A stretch of DNA of 10,407 bases from Ruminiclostridium sp. (GTDB lineage Bacteria > Bacillota_A > Clostridia > Oscillospirales > Ruminococcaceae): contig JAFZOA010000372.1 of assembly GCA_017550775.1 (NCBI GenBank), forward strand, positions 1-10,407, read 5' to 3'. The first letter of the stretch is position 1; each line of letters starts with the position of its first letter. The position numbers and the translations under genes were made by a program. Shown here piece by piece: positions 6,243 to 10,407 of this stretch. The notes beneath the pieces were generated by a model that saw only the letters and a program-made list of their open reading frames with translations, was not told the origin of the DNA and did no database searches.

Positions 6243-7925
6243 ATGAAAAAGAAGCTAAAAGCGAATTATCTCGTAATTGGGGCGATCGTATTAACGGTAA
6301 TTATCCTTGTTATTGCGTTTTTCCTGTTCAGCAGGCGAACCAATAATGTGATCTCGGATAACACGAGTATGTATCTCACAGAGAATGCCCGTGCAGTCGC
6401 TGCCATATTCAACACCAAGCTCGACGACCAGCTCGTCATGCTTGAGTCGCAGGTGCGTTACTTCCGCGACATCAATATGTCCAACTACAACGTCATGAAA
6501 GATACCATTATGGCGACAAAAGGTATCGGCGCGTTCAAGAATATAGGTGTTGCCAACAGCACCGGCTCCACCACCAATTACAACGGAAGATCCTCGGGCA
6601 ATATCCTGCTCACCGACTACTTCAAGGAAGCTATGACGGGACAGAACTCTATTTCCGAGATAACATACATCGACGAGGACGGCGATGAAGTCCTCGTGCT
6701 CGCAGTACCGATCGTCCAGAACGACAAGCCTATCGGTATTGTGTTCGGTACATTCACAAAGGATATCTTAAACTCGCTTATAGACACCGTAAGCCTCGCC
6801 GAGAGCGGCACGAACCTGCTCGTTGACGACGACGGCACTATTCTCGCGCGCTCCGCGAGCAGCGACAACATCGGTGAAGAAGTCAAGAACTTCAACGATA
6901 TCTATGATCTGAGCAAGGTCACAACCAGTGACTCCGTGTTCCTCTACAACTATCAGGGGCGCGATATGCTCGCGGTAATGACCCCTATCGGTCTGCATGA
7001 CTGGAACTTCATAACCGTGCTCCCGCAGAGCGTTATATCTGAGATCAGCGCTAAGATCTCGTTTAGTGTGGTTGCTGTGGTATTCAGCGTTGTATTTGCG
7101 TTCGGACTGCTTCTGACTTCGATCATTATGCTGTTCAGACAGCTCAGAGGCATGGCGGCGGAGAAGGAGCGCATCGGTGCGGAGCTCAACGTAGCCACAA
7201 AGATCCAGGCGGACATGATGCCGTACAACTTCCCCAAGAGGGACGATATCTCGCTGTATGCGACCATGACCCCCGCGAAGGAGGTCGGCGGCGACTTCTA
7301 CGACTTCTTCTTCATTGACGACGACCGGCTCGCTATGGTCATGGCGGACGTTTCCGGAAAGGGTATGCCGGCGGCTCTGTTCATGGTCATCGCAAAATCC
7401 GTTATCCGCAATATCGCCATGATCGGCGGTATCGGAAAGAAGGATATCACCGGCGCGACCGCGCACGTTATGAACATTGCGAACAATGTGCTGTGCGAGA
7501 ACAACCGCTCCGGCTTCTTCGTTACAACATGGTTCGGGATACTTACCATATCCACCGGCGAGCTGCGCTATACCAACGCGGGTCATGAGTACCCGGCGGT
7601 AAGGCGTGCGAACGGCGATTACGAGCTTGTGAAGACGGATAACTTCCCGCCGCTTGCCACAATGGAGGATCTTGAATACGAGGAGGATGTGATGCAGCTC
7701 AACAGCGGAGACAGCATCTTCCTGTACACCGACGGCGTCCCGGAAGCAAAGAACGCTGCGGGAGAGCGCTTCGGTACCGACAAGATGCTTGAGATACTCA
7801 ACAGCACCGCCGATCAGGACATTACCGATGTCCTTAAGGGTATGAAGAAGCAGATAGACGACTTTACAGGCATCATGGATCCGTTTGATGATGTTACGAT
7901 GATGTGCCTCAAATATACCAAATAA
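6243..7925 (+). CDS. Membrane sensor SpoIIE-type PP2C serine phosphatase with Cache-like domain
   Basis: A 560-residue two-pass membrane protein. TM1 is about residues 9-29; an extracellular Cache-like (dCache) sensor spans about 30-268 (TYIDEDGDEVLVLAVPI, then KPIGIVFGTFTKD, then LLVDDDGTILA); TM2 is about 273-298. With no clear HAMP domain, a helical linker (302-327, AAEKERIGAELNVATKIQ) leads to a SpoIIE/RsbU PP2C domain. Metal-site blocks are intact: GGDFYD (349-354), ADVSGKG (368-374), TNAGHEYP, FLYTDGV (493-499) and FDDVTMM (548-554). It should dephosphorylate a STAS protein, most simply the one encoded at 5637-5933, in response to an external signal. The ribosome binding site is weak (AGCAGG, 6 bases before the ATG). 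The next gene, 20 bases on, is a paralogue. Confidence 0.92.
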   Translation: MKKKLKANYLVIGAIVLTVIILVIAFFLFSRRTNNVISDNTSMYLTENARAVAAIFNTKLDDQLVMLESQVRYFRDINMSNYNVMKDTIMATKGIGAFKNIGVANSTGSTTNYNGRSSGNILLTDYFKEAMTGQNSISEITYIDEDGDEVLVLAVPIVQNDKPIGIVFGTFTKDILNSLIDTVSLAESGTNLLVDDDGTILARSASSDNIGEEVKNFNDIYDLSKVTTSDSVFLYNYQGRDMLAVMTPIGLHDWNFITVLPQSVISEISAKISFSVVAVVFSVVFAFGLLLTSIIMLFRQLRGMAAEKERIGAELNVATKIQADMMPYNFPKRDDISLYATMTPAKEVGGDFYDFFFIDDDRLAMVMADVSGKGMPAALFMVIAKSVIRNIAMIGGIGKKDITGATAHVMNIANNVLCENNRSGFFVTTWFGILTISTGELRYTNAGHEYPAVRRANGDYELVKTDNFPPLATMEDLEYEEDVMQLNSGDSIFLYTDGVPEAKNAAGERFGTDKMLEILNSTADQDITDVLKGMKKQIDDFTGIMDPFDDVTMMCLKYTK

Positions 7926-7945
7926 TACTGTTTCGGGAGCTTTGA

Positions 7946-9751
7946 ATGCAGAAGCGGAATGACAGGTTAGTCTACAAGTTCGGGTTTATATTCCTCAACT
8001 TCACCATAATCACCCTTGTCGTGAGTTTTCTTATGACCTATGTCAGTCAGACAGATACTTATCGGAAGACTTGTCTTGAAAACAGCCGCGATCTGGGAAA
8101 CTACCTCGCCTCACTCATGGAGTCGGAGGGCGATGCTTTTGTTGCGTACAAGGAGTACTATCTCAACAACTACCGCGATATTAAAATGTCCGCAGACTTT
8201 ACCGAGTATATAAGCACTCAGGGCGAGTTTCTTACTATGTTCGCGGAGAGATATCCCGACAGCACTTTCGGCGTAGACAAGTTTTTCGATGAGCTTGACG
8301 CGGATCTTCAGGCCGCTTTTTTCACGTTCAATCAGGAATACTGGGTGCTTACATTTGAACACGCGCGTGACGCTTTCGGACTGTCATACGCGTATTTTCT
8401 TATTATGGGCGATCAGCGCAGCAGGATTGAGGATCTTGAAGAGGGTGATGACCCGCAGTACTGCGTCCTGTACCTTATAGACGGCGAGCGCACGGTGAAG
8501 CCGGGAACGGACTGGCTGTATCTCGGAGACACCTACGGCAACAACCGCGATGAACACCTCCTTGAGTGGATGACGTATGAGAACGGCAGGACTATCGACG
8601 ATTACTATGAGTGGAACAACGCTTGGGGGCATACTTACTCCTACTACACTCCGCTCATCATCAACGGCGAGACGATAGGTCTCATCTGCACCGATCTTGA
8701 AGTCGAGTCGGTAAATTCGATCATTATAAGGAACTCGCTTCTGAACATGGTAGGCATCGCCGCAGCGCTTATTATCTGTACGGTAGTAATGCTGTGGTTC
8801 ATAAACCGTTTCCATATCAGGCGGATTAACCAGCTTGAAGCGGGCGTGCTCGAATACACCAGGGACAAAAATGTCGGGGTGGCAGACAGGATAGAAACTC
8901 TTGCGACTTCGGGAGACGAAATAGGTTCACTCTCGGCGCAGACCTGCAGTATGATGCGGGAGATCGACAGATACATAAAGAACATTACCGACATGACAGC
9001 GGAAAGGGAACGCTTCGGCACCGAGCTCAGAGTAGCGACCGCGATACAGAAGGACATGATGCCGAGGGTATTTCCGAAGCGCAACGACCTGGAGATGTTC
9101 GCGCTCATGTCTCCCGCAACGGAGGTCGGCGGCGACTTCTACGACTACTTCTTCGTCGATTCCAACCACATTGTATTTGTTATGGCGGACGTTTCCGGAA
9201 AGGGCGTTCCCGCCGCTCTGTTCCTGGTCATCGCCAAGACGCTGATAAAGAACCGCGCTATGATGGGCGGATCACCGTCGAGGATACTTGAGGACGTTAA
9301 TTTCAGCCTGTGCGAGAGCAATACACAGAATATGTTCATAACGACATGGCTCGGAATACTCACGCTTTCCACCGGTAAGCTCATCTGCACGAATGCAGGT
9401 CATGAGTACCCCGCGATACGTCACAAGGGCGGGAAATATGAGCTTATCATCTCAGATCACTGTCCGCCTCTTGCTTCCATGGAGGACCTTGAATACGAGG
9501 ACGAGACTATCATGCTCGAACCGGGCGACAGCCTGTTCCTGTACACGGACGGTGTTACAGAAGCGAAAAATTCCCTCGGCAAGCATCTCGGAACGAAGAA
9601 GATGCTTGAGATCCTCAACGCGGCCCCGGATCTTGCGCCGCATGAGCTTCTTACCGGACTTAAGGACCTCATTGATGACTTCGCGCGCGGTACCGATACC
9701 TTCGACGATATCACAATGATGTGCATAAACTATCTGGGTTATCAGAAATAG
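7946..9751 (+). CDS. Second membrane sensor SpoIIE-type PP2C phosphatase with HAMP domain
   Basis: A 601-residue paralogue of the preceding phosphatase with a different input module. TM1 is about residues 11-32; the extracellular region of about 230 residues is rich in Tyr, Trp and acidic residues and ends in a Cache-like strand pattern (SYYTPLIINGETIGLICTDLEV); TM2 is about 264-286; a HAMP domain follows (about 287-346), then the linker AERERFGTELRVATAIQ and the PP2C domain (375-596). Catalytic blocks are intact: GGDFYDYFF (395-403), ADVSGKG (414-420), TNAGHEYP (482-489), FLYTDGV (531-537), FDDITMM (586-592). GGGAG at 7935-7939 lies 6 bases before the ATG. It shares an operon with the previous gene and probably targets the same STAS protein under a second signal. 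The ligand cannot be predicted. Confidence 0.92.
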   Translation: MQKRNDRLVYKFGFIFLNFTIITLVVSFLMTYVSQTDTYRKTCLENSRDLGNYLASLMESEGDAFVAYKEYYLNNYRDIKMSADFTEYISTQGEFLTMFAERYPDSTFGVDKFFDELDADLQAAFFTFNQEYWVLTFEHARDAFGLSYAYFLIMGDQRSRIEDLEEGDDPQYCVLYLIDGERTVKPGTDWLYLGDTYGNNRDEHLLEWMTYENGRTIDDYYEWNNAWGHTYSYYTPLIINGETIGLICTDLEVESVNSIIIRNSLLNMVGIAAALIICTVVMLWFINRFHIRRINQLEAGVLEYTRDKNVGVADRIETLATSGDEIGSLSAQTCSMMREIDRYIKNITDMTAERERFGTELRVATAIQKDMMPRVFPKRNDLEMFALMSPATEVGGDFYDYFFVDSNHIVFVMADVSGKGVPAALFLVIAKTLIKNRAMMGGSPSRILEDVNFSLCESNTQNMFITTWLGILTLSTGKLICTNAGHEYPAIRHKGGKYELIISDHCPPLASMEDLEYEDETIMLEPGDSLFLYTDGVTEAKNSLGKHLGTKKMLEILNAAPDLAPHELLTGLKDLIDDFARGTDTFDDITMMCINYLGYQK

Positions 9752-9760
9752 AGCAGTTGT

Positions 9761-9792
9761 GTTCCCCCGTTTTCAGCGGGGGAATGTTTATT
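9761..9792 (+). terminator. Rho-independent terminator after the phosphatase pair
   Basis: TTCCCCCG (9762-9769) pairs with CGGGGGAA (9777-9784) around a 7-base loop, with an added G-T pair at the base. A short T-rich tail (TGTTTATT) follows, so the stem is strong and the tail modest. It lies 10 bases after the TAG stop. Confidence 0.82.
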
Positions 9793-9822
9793 GCGGAACA
9801 AGGTAATGAGCTGAAAAAAAGG

Positions 9823-9851
9823 TTGATTATTTGAGGAATGTGTGATATAAT
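9823..9851 (+). promoter_or_regulatory. Promoter of the CBS-MoxR operon
   Basis: TTGATT (9823-9828), 17 bases, TATAAT (9846-9851), with TGA directly before the -10 box. The boxes, the spacing and the TGTGA before -10 are the same as in the promoter at 3856-3884. Confidence 0.85.
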
Positions 9852-9897
9852 AGATAGAATAGATTTGCTCCGGTGATAACTGCAAAGGAGATTGAAA

Positions 9898-10311
9898 ATG
9901 AATTTACTTTATCTGCTTAAACCGAAAGAAGAGATAACTTATGTGTCTTCGGACGCTACTGTGCGTCAGGGGATCGAGAAGATGCGTGAACACGGCTATA
10001 CGGCTGTTCCCGTGATAAACGGAAAGGGAGAGTATGTCGGCACTGTCAGCGAGGGGGACTTCCTGTGGGCGCTCACAGAGAGCGGTTCTCTGAAAAACAC
10101 GGAGAAAAGGCCTCTGTCCGGCATTATCCGGTCAAAGCGCGATAAGGCCGTTACGGTCGGTGCGAGCATGGACGAGCTGCTTCTTATGAGCATGGAGCAG
10201 AACTTCGTTCCGGTAACGGACGACCGCGGCAAGTTCATCGGGATAGTTACGAGAAGAGACATAATCAGATATTTCTACGACAAGGAACAGAAGGAGAACG
10301 GCAATGAATGA
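9898..10311 (+). CDS. Two-CBS-domain protein
   Basis: A 137-residue cytoplasmic protein made almost wholly of a CBS pair: CBS1 at about 12-62 (YVSSDATVRQGIEKMREHGYTAVPVIN, then GEYVGTVSEGDFLWAL as the motif run, given here by key words) and CBS2 at about 82-127 (AVTVGASMDELLLMSMEQ, then NFVPVTDDRGKFIGIVTRRD). CBS pairs sense adenine nucleotides; the size and stand-alone layout resemble the c-di-AMP-binding protein CbpB/DarB of Firmicutes, but ligand identity cannot be read from the sequence. The start is the ATG at 9898, 7 bases after AGGAG (9886-9890); an in-frame TTG at 9892 is only one base from that site and is rejected. The stop overlaps the start of the following MoxR-type gene, implying translational coupling. 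Confidence 0.87.
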   Translation: MNLLYLLKPKEEITYVSSDATVRQGIEKMREHGYTAVPVINGKGEYVGTVSEGDFLWALTESGSLKNTEKRPLSGIIRSKRDKAVTVGASMDELLLMSMEQNFVPVTDDRGKFIGIVTRRDIIRYFYDKEQKENGNE

Positions 10312-10407
10312 GAACATAGGACTGCTCATCGGGAACATAGAAAAGTCCATAATCGGAAAACGCGGAGTCATAATGAAGCTTATTGCGGCGCTGCTTTCGG
10401 GCGGTCA
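10304..10407 (+). CDS. MoxR-family AAA+ ATPase, N-terminal fragment
   Basis: Only the first 34 codons plus two bases are in the window. The translation starts MNENIGLLIGNIEKSIIGKR, continues GVIMKLIAALLSGG and then a codon beginning CA (probably His). This matches the MoxR N-terminus, where a helix ending in IGK(R/E) is followed by a segment ending in ALLxGGH just before the Walker A loop. AAGGAG at 10291-10296 is 7 bases before the ATG, and the gene overlaps the CBS stop codon by 8 bases. MoxR ATPases act as chaperone-like remodellers and usually precede DUF58/VWA genes, which would lie beyond the edge. The Walker motifs are not in view. Confidence 0.78.
   Translation, partial: MNENIGLLIGNIEKSIIGKRGVIMKLIAALLSGG

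Noticed and set aside
6768..7586. Minus-strand open frame of 272 codons
   Set aside because: It lies entirely within the first phosphatase gene, which has clear family motifs; the antisense product has an odd His/Arg/Glu-rich composition typical of a shadow frame and no ribosome site was noted.
3856..9851. Shared special regulon between the promoters at 3856 and 9823
   Set aside because: Both have TTGATT, a 17-base spacer and TGTGATATAAT, but this is explained by ordinary extended -10 sigma-A promoters; spacer sequences otherwise differ.

Overview
The window looks like chromosomal DNA from a Gram-positive gut-type clostridium, probably in the Ruminococcus/Oscillospiraceae range. This is inferred from strong AGGAGG ribosome binding sites, sigma-A promoters, Rho-independent terminators, a clostridial DUF512 radical-SAM gene, a YabE/YocH-like G5-3D wall protein, and RsbV/RsbW/SpoIIE-type signalling. 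The DNA is moderately GC-rich in genes and AT-rich between most of them. No phage, transposase, CRISPR, rRNA or tRNA was seen.

Left part (1-3732): the 3' end of a DUF512 radical-SAM-like gene ends at a terminator that overlaps its stop codon. Next is a secreted or membrane-anchored G5/3D-domain wall enzyme with its own strong promoter and a Shine-Dalgarno that can fold into a hairpin. It converges on a minus-strand phosphate acetyltransferase gene (pta). The convergent gap holds a bidirectional terminator and a ~107-bp palindromic repeat that looks like a MITE or REP-type dispersed element.

Middle part (3733-9784): a divergent promoter region carries repeated TTTTGTGA boxes. It leads into a five-gene signalling cluster: a soluble PAS-like/GGDEF protein whose catalytic residues are eroded (GGDKF), an RsbW-type serine kinase, an RsbV/SpoIIAA-type STAS antagonist, then (after a 309-bp non-coding stretch with a candidate promoter) two tandem transmembrane SpoIIE-type PP2C phosphatases. 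The phosphatases have near-duplicate catalytic domains but different sensor regions. Together these supply every part of a partner-switching pathway: two sensor phosphatases would dephosphorylate the STAS protein, which would release whatever the kinase holds. No sigma factor is present. The co-located degenerate GGDEF protein is therefore a candidate output or partner, which is the most interesting idea in the window.

Right part (9785-10407): a new transcription unit with a short two-CBS-domain protein whose gene overlaps the start of a MoxR-type AAA+ ATPase, cut by the window edge.
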